The notes under the pieces are model-generated. The model searched no databases, was not told the origin of the DNA, and saw only the letters and a program-made list of their open reading frames with translations. The position numbers were made by a program, and so were the translations under genes. Source: Rickettsiales bacterium (GTDB lineage: Bacteria; Pseudomonadota; Alphaproteobacteria; Rs-D84). From it: a stretch of DNA of 55,090 nucleotides. Below, piece by piece: positions 27,978-36,088 of the stretch; positions within the stretch are counted from its first letter, which is position 1, and each line of letters begins with the position of its first letter. The stretch spans positions 1-55,090 of the forward strand of contig JAISCX010000023.1 in NCBI GenBank assembly GCA_031265235.1. The letters are read 5' to 3'.

Positions 27978-28555
27978 TTATATTCCTTTCCTATGTTATC
28001 CATTAAAGATTTTGTAATCGCTATAAACGAAGGCATGATTTTTTTCGCGTTATCCAAAAGCTGCTCTTCCGAGATCTCTGCGCCTTCGTCTAGATTTCCT
28101 TCGCGCCAATTGGCAACAGCTTCTACCGCAGGACTTGGTTTGTATTCTGAATCAAACTTTATGCCGAACGCATTGATATACCTGTATGCGCATCTGTCCA
28201 GTTCCTTATTATTCTTTGCCGGTTTTACCGGCCCCATATTTTTGATTACGATAATCTTTGACGGCTGGGGCGATTTGAATCTGTTGTCCTGTGTTTCATA
28301 TACGCCCCTGATTTCGACTTTATAAAGAGTGTTATAATAAAAGTTTTTTAACTTTTTGAATTCTTCGGTCATCGATATCTTGGCAACCGCAATCGCATCC
28401 TTTGGCGTTTTTAATGCGAACACTTCGCCGGATTCATCATCCTTCATCCATTTCTGACCGATTGGAATCTGCACGCGACTATTACCCCCCAGCATATATG
28501 CAATCGGGTATTTGTTTTTATTCTTGTATTTTGTTATAAAAGACAATATAGACAT
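27974..28555 (-). CDS. Hypothetical protein
   Basis: 193-aa ORF, 4-bp overlap with downstream gene. Confidence 0.6.
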   Translation of the reverse strand: MSILSFITKYKNKNKYPIAYMLGGNSRVQIPIGQKWMKDDESGEVFALKTPKDAIAVAKISMTEEFKKLKNFYYNTLYKVEIRGVYETQDNRFKSPQPSKIIVIKNMGPVKPAKNNKELDRCAYRYINAFGIKFDSEYKPSPAVEAVANWREGNLDEGAEISEEQLLDNAKKIMPSFIAITKSLMDNIGKEYK

Positions 28556-28576
28556 AATATCCTCGTTTTCTGTGTT

Positions 28577-28987
28577 TTACTCGCACTTTATCAGCCACAA
28601 ATCGTAATCCGCGTCTTGCAAGGGATTATATCCCGGGTCGCTGGCCACCATCCAGCCGGAAAATATTTCAGCGGCTGCGCCCGCGGATTTTTTTTCAATC
28701 CTGGCAAACATAAAATTATCCTGGGCGGAATAGGGCGCGGACGCCTGGCAGCTGCGCGCCATTATTCTCAACTTGTCGTATTCATATTCGCGGCCGACCG
28801 CAAGGCTGAGGGTCTGGGCCTTGCCGGCGGCCTTGTTCATGATTTTGACAACAGCAGTCTGTTTCGGTATCGTGCCGCGTTCATACGCGCTTGCGGCGTT
28901 CGCGGAAAAACCAAAGGCAAGCGCGCATTGCATAATGAATAGCGCTCGGATTTTGCAAGTATGAATTCCAGATCTTTTTATAATCAT
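28577..28987 (-). CDS. DUF2155 domain-containing secreted protein
   Basis: Signal MQCALAFGFSANA; C-terminal SGWMVASDPGYNPLQDADYDLWLIKC. Confidence 0.8.
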   Translation of the reverse strand: MIIKRSGIHTCKIRALFIMQCALAFGFSANAASAYERGTIPKQTAVVKIMNKAAGKAQTLSLAVGREYEYDKLRIMARSCQASAPYSAQDNFMFARIEKKSAGAAAEIFSGWMVASDPGYNPLQDADYDLWLIKCE

Positions 28988-29018
28988 CCGTTGTCCATGC
29001 CCAGTTGACTGTTCTATT

Positions 29019-29057
29019 CAAAATAATTCTTGCGCGAATGGCGCAAGAATTATTTTG
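29019..29057 (-). terminator. rplS terminator: perfect 17-bp inverted repeat
   Basis: CAAAATAATTCTTGCGC-5nt-GCGCAAGAATTATTTTG; overlaps the rplS stop codon. Confidence 0.65.
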
Positions 29058-29451
29058 CGGCTTTTTCCGCGGCGGCCGCGCCCAAATCTTCAACGATACG
29101 GGCCTTTTTGCCGGACAGCTTGCGCAGAAAGAACAGCTTCGCGCGGCGCACTTTGCCGATGCGGATTTTTTCAATTTTTTCAATAGACGGCGAATACAGC
29201 GGAAATTTGCGTTCCACGCCGACGCCGTAAGATTCTTTGCGCACGGTAAAGCTTGCCTTTGCGCCCGCGCCGTCGCGCGCAATTACAACGCCTTCAAAGT
29301 TCTGGGTGCGGAATTTGTCGCCGTCCTTGATCTTTACGCCCACGCGCACAGTGTCGCCGGCCTTGAAGTCTGGAATTTTTTTGTCGCCTGCCAATTTGGC
29401 AATCTGTTCTTTTTCTATTTTGTTAATGATGTTTGACATTTTTTTACTCAC
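29050..29451 (-). CDS. rplS: 50S ribosomal protein L19
   Basis: [51 protein letters not shown]. Confidence 0.97.
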   Translation of the reverse strand: MSKKMSNIINKIEKEQIAKLAGDKKIPDFKAGDTVRVGVKIKDGDKFRTQNFEGVVIARDGAGAKASFTVRKESYGVGVERKFPLYSPSIEKIEKIRIGKVRRAKLFFLRKLSGKKARIVEDLGAAAAEKAAK

Positions 29452-29456
29452 TTTTT

Positions 29457-29552
29457 CTAAATCGATTCAGGTGGTGCAGATGCGCAGCTTTTGGCGAAGG
29501 GAGTGTATTGGACATACATGACCGAAGCCAAAAGCAAGCAGATGCGCCGCAT
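29457..29552 (-). CDS. Candidate 31-aa small ORF between trmD and rplS ([31 protein letters not shown])
   Basis: TGATG overlap with trmD stop; stop lies 5 nt before rplS ATG; hydrophobic N-terminus. Confidence 0.4.
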   Translation of the reverse strand: MRRICLLLASVMYVQYTPFAKSCASAPPESI

Positions 29553-30271
29553 CAATCGATTTTTATTAAATCCGGACGACGTTCTTTTGTTATCGCGTCC
29601 GATTGGGATTTCCGCCATCTTTCTATATTGCCGTGATGACCGGACAGCAGGACTTCTGGGACTTTGCGTCCGCGCCATACTGACGGGCGGGTGTATAACG
29701 GCCATTCCAACCCCCCGATTTCAAAACTTTCATTCGCGGTCGCGTCTTCTCCGCCATGAACGACATTATCCAACAGGCGAACGCAACTGTCAATAAAAAC
29801 CTGGGCCGCGATTTCGCCCCCGGACAGTATATAGTCGCCTATGGAAATTTCCATCATATCATACTCTTCTATCACGCGCTGGTCGATGCCTTCATACCGG
29901 CCGCACAATAATGTGCATTCCGCAAAGTTCAAAGCGCAGTCTTTTACAAATTCTCGCGCCAATTTCTGATTCCAGACCCTGCCGCGCGGAGAAAAGTATA
30001 TAACCGGACCGAACTTTTTATTTGCGCTTTGCGAACCCGACGCATTGGCGATAGTGTCGAGCGCGCTTGCCAATATGTCCGCGCGCATTACCTGGCCTGC
30101 GCCGCCGCCAAACTGGGCGTCGTCAACGCTGCCATAGTCATCGGTCGCAAAATCGCGGATATTTATCACATCGCAAGACCATATGCCGTTATCCAAGGCG
30201 CGGCCTACAACGCCGCCGCCAAGCGTTCCCGGAAACATTTCTGGAAAAATGGTCAGAACGTTAAAATGCAT
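29552..30271 (-). CDS. trmD: tRNA (guanine-N1)-methyltransferase
   Basis: FNVLTIFPEMFPG, LLCGRYEGIDQRV, ISIGDYILSGGE. Confidence 0.97.
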   Translation of the reverse strand: MHFNVLTIFPEMFPGTLGGGVVGRALDNGIWSCDVINIRDFATDDYGSVDDAQFGGGAGQVMRADILASALDTIANASGSQSANKKFGPVIYFSPRGRVWNQKLAREFVKDCALNFAECTLLCGRYEGIDQRVIEEYDMMEISIGDYILSGGEIAAQVFIDSCVRLLDNVVHGGEDATANESFEIGGLEWPLYTRPSVWRGRKVPEVLLSGHHGNIERWRKSQSDAITKERRPDLIKID

Positions 30272-30321
30272 ATTCGTCAGGCCCTTGGGGTTCGTTTAAC
30301 AATTGTTTTCATATTATATGA

Positions 30322-30630
30322 TCATCTAAGATTTCTTGGCGTTATAATTATATAAAATTGAACTTTGCATGGCACATAGTATTTGTTCAAGCCGTAAACG
30401 CTCTTTCTCGCGTTTTCAATTCCGCGGTCGCCGAAATCGCCCGTGCACCATTTGCTGCCGTATTTTTTGCACATATAGTTGCAGCTGGCGATGAAATATC
30501 TTTCGCGAATTGTGGGTTTTCTTTTCAGGAATTCTATATCCTTGATTTCAAGAGGGCCGTCGTCGGTCTCAAGCCTACACACATCGCCGTCCTGTTGACA
30601 GGACAGAATTCGGACAGGATATTGCAGCAT
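30322..30630 (-). CDS. Small hypothetical Cys-containing protein inserted between rimM and trmD
   Basis: 102-aa ORF in the operon gap. Confidence 0.55.
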   Translation of the reverse strand: MLQYPVRILSCQQDGDVCRLETDDGPLEIKDIEFLKRKPTIRERYFIASCNYMCKKYGSKWCTGDFGDRGIENARKSVYGLNKYYVPCKVQFYIIITPRNLR

Positions 30631-30674
30631 TCGTGTCTCCTTTTATGCTATGGAATTTTGCGGCGGGTCGCATT

Positions 30675-31130
30675 TTATTTTTGCAGCGTTATCTCGTTCT
30701 TTTCCAAATCAACCTTTGCATTCGCAAAAGACGCCATTTCGCCATTATCCAGTTCCAATATATCGCCCGCGCCGAAATTATAAACGGCCGCGACCACGTT
30801 CCCGCCGACGCGCATTCCGATTAAATCAGTCTGGTAATATTCGCCGTCGGAAAGCCGGGGCAGGGACGCGCGATCAACAAACAATTCGACCCCGCGCAAG
30901 ATTTCCGACGCGTTCCGGTCGTCAACGCCGTCAATCTTCATGATGACAACGGTTGAGTGCGGCGATGCAAGGCGGATGAATTTTATATCCCTGTCTTTCA
31001 GCTTTTCGCTTTCAATTTTCAACTTTGCAAAATCCAAAGGGGTTTGCGTATATGTCTGAACGCGCACTTCTCCGCGCAACCCTTGGGCTGCGACGATTTT
31101 TCCAACAAAAATTTTGTTTGCATCCGGCAT
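30675..31130 (-). CDS. rimM: Ribosome maturation factor RimM
   Basis: VGKIVAAQGLRGEVRVQTYT...DGEYYQTDLIGMRV; position between rpsP and trmD. Confidence 0.93.
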   Translation of the reverse strand: MPDANKIFVGKIVAAQGLRGEVRVQTYTQTPLDFAKLKIESEKLKDRDIKFIRLASPHSTVVIMKIDGVDDRNASEILRGVELFVDRASLPRLSDGEYYQTDLIGMRVGGNVVAAVYNFGAGDILELDNGEMASFANAKVDLEKNEITLQK

Positions 31131-31169
31131 TCGATTGCCGCCATCCCGATAAGATCGGCGGATAGCGTG

Positions 31170-31649
31170 TTATTCTGCCGCAGATTCCGCCGTTGTTTCC
31201 GCAGGGGCATCCGCAACCGGTTCCATCGCGACTTCGGCAGATTGTTCCACCGGGGCTTCGGCTTCCGCTTTTGGCGCTATCGCGGCGGCCTTGGCTTCTT
31301 CCGCTTTTGCAAGTTTGGCTTTGCGATCTTCCAGCTTTTTCAATGTCTTTTCCGACGGCTGATTTTTTTTCGTCTGGGTCGGCGCCGCTTTCGGCGTCAA
31401 AAGTCCCGCGATCGCCAAAAATTTATAAACGCGGTCGCTTGGTTTTGCGCCTTTCGCCATCCATGATTTCGCTTTTTCCGCGTCAAATACGACGCGCTTG
31501 CCGGAATCCTTTGCGATCATCGGATCATAAGAACCGATGCGTTCCAATATGCATCCCGAATCGCGCGCATTGCGGGAATCAGTAACAACGATGTGGTAAA
31601 ACGGATGTTTTTTCGCGCCATGCCGCGCAAGTCTTATTACTACTGCCAT
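31170..31649 (-). CDS. rpsP: 30S ribosomal protein S16 with Ala/Glu/Lys-rich C-terminal extension
   Basis: MAVVIRLARHGAKKHPFYHIVVTDSRNARDSGCILERIGSYDP. Confidence 0.96.
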   Translation of the reverse strand: MAVVIRLARHGAKKHPFYHIVVTDSRNARDSGCILERIGSYDPMIAKDSGKRVVFDAEKAKSWMAKGAKPSDRVYKFLAIAGLLTPKAAPTQTKKNQPSEKTLKKLEDRKAKLAKAEEAKAAAIAPKAEAEAPVEQSAEVAMEPVADAPAETTAESAAE

Positions 31650-31667
31650 TTTTTTTCCTTTTTTTTT

Positions 31668-31919
31668 TTAGTTTTGTTTACCTTTTATTACAAGTATGCA
31701 TTCCTGCAAATCCAGGTTTCCAGCATTGGCAAAGTATTCGCCGACGCCGTTCTGTCTTTGCAGCAATTCTTCAACCGTGTCCGGCAGCTTGTCATTACCA
31801 CCGGGCAAGGATTTGATCAATGCATCCAACTTTATAATTCCCGTCTCTTGCCGATATTCAGCGGTCCAGGTACTATAGTGTTTGAATCTTTCTCCAAAAT
31901 CCAATTTTTTTCTGTTCAT
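31668..31919 (-). CDS. Small hypothetical protein upstream of rpsP
   Basis: 83-aa ORF, same strand, 18 nt before rpsP. Confidence 0.5.
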   Translation of the reverse strand: MNRKKLDFGERFKHYSTWTAEYRQETGIIKLDALIKSLPGGNDKLPDTVEELLQRQNGVGEYFANAGNLDLQECILVIKGKQN

Positions 31920-31928
31920 ACTTGTTTT

Positions 31929-31954
31929 TCCAATAAAAAGTCACCGAGAGCGAA
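31929..31954. repeat. 26-bp direct repeat, copy 1
   Basis: TCCAATAAAAAGTCACCGAGAGCGAA. Confidence 0.9.
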
Positions 31955-32044
31955 ACCGAGCGTACAAGCGCACAATGAGCGGCGTTATTAGCCGCGAATT
32001 GATGCGCGCGTCGCAAGGTTGCGCGAATCATGCCGGGGTCCTTA

Positions 32045-32070
32045 TCCAATAAAAAGTCACCGAGAGCGAA
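32045..32070. repeat. 26-bp direct repeat, copy 2
   Basis: TCCAATAAAAAGTCACCGAGAGCGAA. Confidence 0.9.
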
Positions 32071-32105
32071 TACTCGCCGTTCGGTGTCCCGCGGCCACAG
32101 CCGAA
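32050..32105 (-). promoter_or_regulatory. Candidate terminator/antiterminator element in rpsP-operon leader
   Basis: Minus: TTCGGctg..CACCGAA can pair upstream; CACCGA...TCGGTG then ACTTTTTATT can form a terminator. Confidence 0.45.
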
Positions 32106-32129
32106 GGATTTATTTTTTTCTTATCGGGA

Positions 32130-32158
32130 ATTATAGTAAGAATTTTATTGAAAGTCAA
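32130..32158 (-). promoter_or_regulatory. Promoter of rpsP operon leader
   Basis: Minus TTGACT-17-TATAAT. Confidence 0.65.
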
Positions 32159-32188
32159 ATAAATTTCAATTATTATCCACAGGCTTTC

Positions 32189-32262
32189 GCGGGCGTAGTC
32201 CAATGGTAGAATGCGAGCTTCCCAAGCTTGAGACGAGGGTTCGATTCCCTTCGCCCGCACCA
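32189..32262 (+). tRNA. tRNA-Gly(UCC)
   Basis: GCGGGCGTAGTCCAATGG...CTTCCCAAG...GGTTCGATTCC...CGCCCGCACCA; anticodon TCC. Confidence 0.95.
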
Positions 32263-32310
32263 AAATAACAAACGCGGCGCCAAATTATAACGGTCGCATC
32301 GACAGAATAT

Positions 32311-32342
32311 AAAAAACGGCGCTCTTTTTGCGCCGTTTTTTC
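32311..32342. terminator. Bidirectional Rho-independent terminator
   Basis: AAAAAACGGCGC-N7-GCGCCGTTTTTT. Confidence 0.8.
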
Positions 32343-32353
32343 ATAACCGCCTT

Positions 32354-33073
32354 TCAACGCCCGCCTCTCTTACGTTTGTGCGTATTCCGGCCATAGTTGG
32401 CGGGATTGTGGTTATAATACTCCGGCTTCGTTTTCCTGTTCAGCCTTTTTCCTTCGATATCGTAAAATATCTCGCAGCTGCTAAAACTTCCGTCATTTGT
32501 TTTGGACCGAATATGAACGCCTATCAGGGGGGTGTTGATATAATATCGGAACGTTATGTTCCAGCTGGTCCTGGATATGTCTTGATATATGCGTCTTTCC
32601 ACATTCGCTTTCAGCTTGCTGTCATAAAAATTTATTTCCTTCATCTTGTTGCTGCCGCGGCGGAAATTGCAGTCCTTGTGCGTGGCCTGCAAATTTTCAA
32701 CCGTGTCGGCGCCGCCGTGCGCCCGCGGATTCTTATGGTCCGGGCTTATCTCTTCGTCTTCCCCTATTGGATTCCCGCACAATGGACAGAACAGCGGCTT
32801 GCTTTCGTATCCCGTGGTTATGCTCAAAAGAAATTCCTGCTTTACATTTTTCCAGTTCTCGTACCTGGATTTCTTTTTCGCCTTTTCATCTGACGCGTCT
32901 GCATAGCCGCAGGCAATTTCGATATTAAAATAAATATCGTCTTGTTCCGTATCACGGATGTTGTTGTTCCAATTTCTTGCAAATTCTCGAAAACTATTGT
33001 TTGCTTTCCGGGATTCCTGCTGTTCGAGTTTTCTTTTTTTTTCAATACTGCGTTTGTCATAACCTGCGTTCAT
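32354..33073 (-). CDS. HNH endonuclease family protein
   Basis: CPLCGNPI...ISPDHKNPRAHGGADTVENLQATHKDCNFRRGS. Confidence 0.85.
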   Translation of the reverse strand: MNAGYDKRSIEKKRKLEQQESRKANNSFREFARNWNNNIRDTEQDDIYFNIEIACGYADASDEKAKKKSRYENWKNVKQEFLLSITTGYESKPLFCPLCGNPIGEDEEISPDHKNPRAHGGADTVENLQATHKDCNFRRGSNKMKEINFYDSKLKANVERRIYQDISRTSWNITFRYYINTPLIGVHIRSKTNDGSFSSCEIFYDIEGKRLNRKTKPEYYNHNPANYGRNTHKRKRGGR

Positions 33074-34272
33074 TTTCTTGCCTTTTCAATCGGGATTTGT
33101 AGAACCTGCCTTGGAAATATCAGATTCGGGTTGCTTATGTCGTTCTTTTCAACAATCAATGTATAAAGCGCGCCGCGGCCCAGGAAATTCCGCGCGATTA
33201 TCCACAGCGCGTCATCATGGCGGACGGTATAATGCGTATCGGTCCCGGGGGTCATTTCCGGCATTGTAAATCTGTGTCCGACGATTGCGACAACGCCGCC
33301 TTCTCCGTCATGCAGTTTTACGGCAAGATTGTATTCGCGGCCCGGCTCCAACTTCCCGACCGGCGCGCCAAGCCCGAAATTCTTGTGGTCGCTTGTCCGT
33401 GCAAAACCCAATTCCCTGCCGTCCAGAGATAAAGTCACGCGCAGCCGGGGCAATGCCCGGCCCTGGACCATAATCCGATCATTTTCCAGATAGTCGATCT
33501 TTTGCACGACCAAATCCCCCTGGGCCAGCTTTGGCGCCTGCAACAGCTTGGATCCGCCTTTGGTCAAAAGCAGCGATATGGAATTTTCGCCGCCGCGCGG
33601 CGACACGTATAGAAATACGTCGTTCTCGCTTGACACATCTTCGTCAACCGCGCCAAGCCGCAGAACATAATTGCCGGGGGCAAGCGGCTTGCCGGCCGCA
33701 TACACGAATTCCCCGCGTTCATTAGACTGTTCCGTGGCGATAATTTTTTTGTTCAAAAGAACAGATACGCTTTTGTTCGGCATATAGCGGCCGGCAACAA
33801 CAATCTGGCCGTCACGTTCTATGCGGACGATATCAAAACCCGGCTTTGCTGAATCCGCGACATCTGCGACGACCCTTGCCGTCGGCTCTGGAATATCATT
33901 GCTGCCGGTCGCGCCGTCCATGCCGACGACGTCGCAGCGCGGAATCAATATTACCCACAAAATCATGATTACAACCGCAACCGCACACACCATAGGAAAC
34001 CAATAGCAAACAATGCCCCGATTGTTCGTGTCTTTTATGGGCGCGGCCGCACGCTTTGATTTTTCGATTCTGGAATTTTCCGCAACAGACGGAATCCGGC
34101 CCCCCGCGCGAACCTGTTCGCGCTGAATGGAAACAGCCGGCGTGGACGGTTTGCGACCGCGCCAGATGCGCGAAATGCGTCCTTGCTTTGCAACAGCGTC
34201 GTCAACGATTTCTTCGGTTGATTTTTTGATTTTGCCAAAACCGGCAAATCTGAACTTTTCTCTTTTGAACAT
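33070..34272 (-). CDS. LysM-domain membrane-anchored envelope protein
   Basis: TM helix WFPMVCAVAVVIMILWVILI; C-terminal YTVRHDDALWIIARNFLGRGALYTLIVEKNDISNPNLIFPRQVLQIP. Confidence 0.85.
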   Translation of the reverse strand: MFKREKFRFAGFGKIKKSTEEIVDDAVAKQGRISRIWRGRKPSTPAVSIQREQVRAGGRIPSVAENSRIEKSKRAAAPIKDTNNRGIVCYWFPMVCAVAVVIMILWVILIPRCDVVGMDGATGSNDIPEPTARVVADVADSAKPGFDIVRIERDGQIVVAGRYMPNKSVSVLLNKKIIATEQSNERGEFVYAAGKPLAPGNYVLRLGAVDEDVSSENDVFLYVSPRGGENSISLLLTKGGSKLLQAPKLAQGDLVVQKIDYLENDRIMVQGRALPRLRVTLSLDGRELGFARTSDHKNFGLGAPVGKLEPGREYNLAVKLHDGEGGVVAIVGHRFTMPEMTPGTDTHYTVRHDDALWIIARNFLGRGALYTLIVEKNDISNPNLIFPRQVLQIPIEKARK

Positions 34273-34440
34273 CCGCGCGCCTTTATACGTTGATTTTTGT
34301 TAAAGGTCTCTCTCCGCGCCCTAAGTTTTATTAACTATAATACAGGAAAGAATTCTTTGTCAAGGGGATAACTTTGCGCAATTATTTGCCCCTGCAAAGG
34401 CCCTAAATTTGTGATATAATGCACAAAAAAGGAATACATC

Positions 34441-35535
34441 ATGAAGCGTATCGCAATTATTACAACCGGCGGGGATTGTTCGGGACTGAACGCGGCAATA
34501 CGGCGCCTGGTGGTCGGCGGCATGCGGCGGGGATATAAAATGATCGGAATCCTGGACGGCACGGATGGACTGGTGCGCGCTGGCGCGCCGAACTTTATGG
34601 AATTAACGCCGGAAACGATTCCGCCGGAATTCGCGCGCATGTCCGGCAGCTTTTTGCGCAATGGGCATTCGCATTCGCTCAATTTCGAAAGCGCGAAAAA
34701 AACGGGCCGGCACGACCAATTTGCAAGCCGCATGAAGAAATCGCTGAAAGAAATGAATCTAGACGCGCTGATTATCATCGGCGGGAACGGATCGCTTTCG
34801 CTGGCAAGCGCGTCAAAGGAAGTTTACGGCAACATTCAATTGATCGGAATACCGAAAACCATTGATATGGACATACCTATGACGGACAATACCATTGGCT
34901 TTGCGACCGCGGTTCAATCGCTTACCGGATTCTGTGACCAACTGATGCTGACCGCGCGTTCGCACCACCGCTGGTTTGTGGTGCAAACGATGGGTCGAGA
35001 TGTCGGGGCGTTGGCGCTGCACGCGGGCATCGCCATAGGCGCGGATGCGATCCTGATCCCCGAAGTCAAATTCAAACCGGACGCGCTGGTATCGCATTTG
35101 CGAAGAATTAAACAAGAACAAAACCGCGATTACGGAATAATCCTGGTGGCCGAAGGAATAAAGATGCGCGGACATTCGGGGAAACCGGCCGACATGATCG
35201 CGCGGGAACTTTCCAGGGCGGATATCCCGAACCGCGCGGCATTCCCGGAACACACGCAAAGGGCGGGGGACGCGACGGCCGCGGACCGGATTCTGTCCGC
35301 GCAGTTTGCGGACGCTGCGCTGCGCGCGATCGAAAATAATGAAACATATGCGATGGTGTCGCAAAGTGGCGGCCGGATCAGAACAATTCCCTTTGCGGAA
35401 ATGGTGGATAGCGGCGTATTAACCCCAGACCCGAATATTCCGGACATGTTCGTGTCGAACGCTTATGTCCCGCCCGACCATCCGCTGCTGCGCATAGCTG
35501 TGGACATGGGGATTTATATAGGGGAAGTAAAATAA
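34441..35535 (+). CDS. 6-phosphofructokinase family
   Basis: TTGGDCSGLNAAIR, GGNGSLSLA, IPKTIDMDIPMTDNTIGFATA, TMGRDVGALA. Confidence 0.92.
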   Translation: MKRIAIITTGGDCSGLNAAIRRLVVGGMRRGYKMIGILDGTDGLVRAGAPNFMELTPETIPPEFARMSGSFLRNGHSHSLNFESAKKTGRHDQFASRMKKSLKEMNLDALIIIGGNGSLSLASASKEVYGNIQLIGIPKTIDMDIPMTDNTIGFATAVQSLTGFCDQLMLTARSHHRWFVVQTMGRDVGALALHAGIAIGADAILIPEVKFKPDALVSHLRRIKQEQNRDYGIILVAEGIKMRGHSGKPADMIARELSRADIPNRAAFPEHTQRAGDATAADRILSAQFADAALRAIENNETYAMVSQSGGRIRTIPFAEMVDSGVLTPDPNIPDMFVSNAYVPPDHPLLRIAVDMGIYIGEVK

Positions 35536-35537
35536 AA

Positions 35538-35570
35538 ATCCCGCGCGAAAATGCGTGGGGTTTTTATTTT
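35538..35570 (+). terminator. Rho-independent terminator
   Basis: CCCGCGC-N6-GCGTGGGG then TTTTTATTTT. Confidence 0.7.
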
Positions 35571-35584
35571 ATCTTTTCGTTATA

Positions 35585-35836
35585 TTATTTTGTACACGCT
35601 TTGCTGATTATATACAAATAGGTAACATCCGTTTCTTCTCTTTTGTCCCACTTGGTAACCTGTTCCACTTGCAATTCATCGCCGATATTATAAGGAACAT
35701 ATGACGCACCTTCAAGGCCAAGTAAGTGTATAGCAAGACCTATATCCAGATTATAGCTCGCGGAAAAACCAGCGTCTATAGAGTTTTTCCAAACTCCGTT
35801 AAACTTTATAACTTTTCCAACAACATTTTGTGTCAT
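35585..35836 (-). CDS. Small hypothetical protein
   Basis: 83-aa ORF with intact start/stop in otherwise empty gap. Confidence 0.5.
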   Translation of the reverse strand: MTQNVVGKVIKFNGVWKNSIDAGFSASYNLDIGLAIHLLGLEGASYVPYNIGDELQVEQVTKWDKREETDVTYLYIISKACTK

Positions 35837-35952
35837 GATCGTATCCCTTACGATGTTTATTCCGGTCTATAGCATATTCATATACACACAATTGTCAAGT
35901 ATTTGTTCTAAAACATATCATTCTGATTCTTTGTGACATATTTATGACTTTT

Positions 35953-35978
35953 ATCCCCCTTGACGGGGGATTTTTTTT
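35953..35978 (+). terminator. Intrinsic terminator upstream of dnaK
   Basis: ATCCCCC-ttgac-GGGGGAT then TTTTTTT. Confidence 0.75.
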
Positions 35979-36088
35979 AACTATATTCAAAAGCGAATCA
36001 AAAAACTTCAAACCTGGAAGTTCGCGTCAGAATCGTTCAAGGTGGGGCGAATATCACGCGAACCGTAAAAATATTAAGGAGAAATCAT

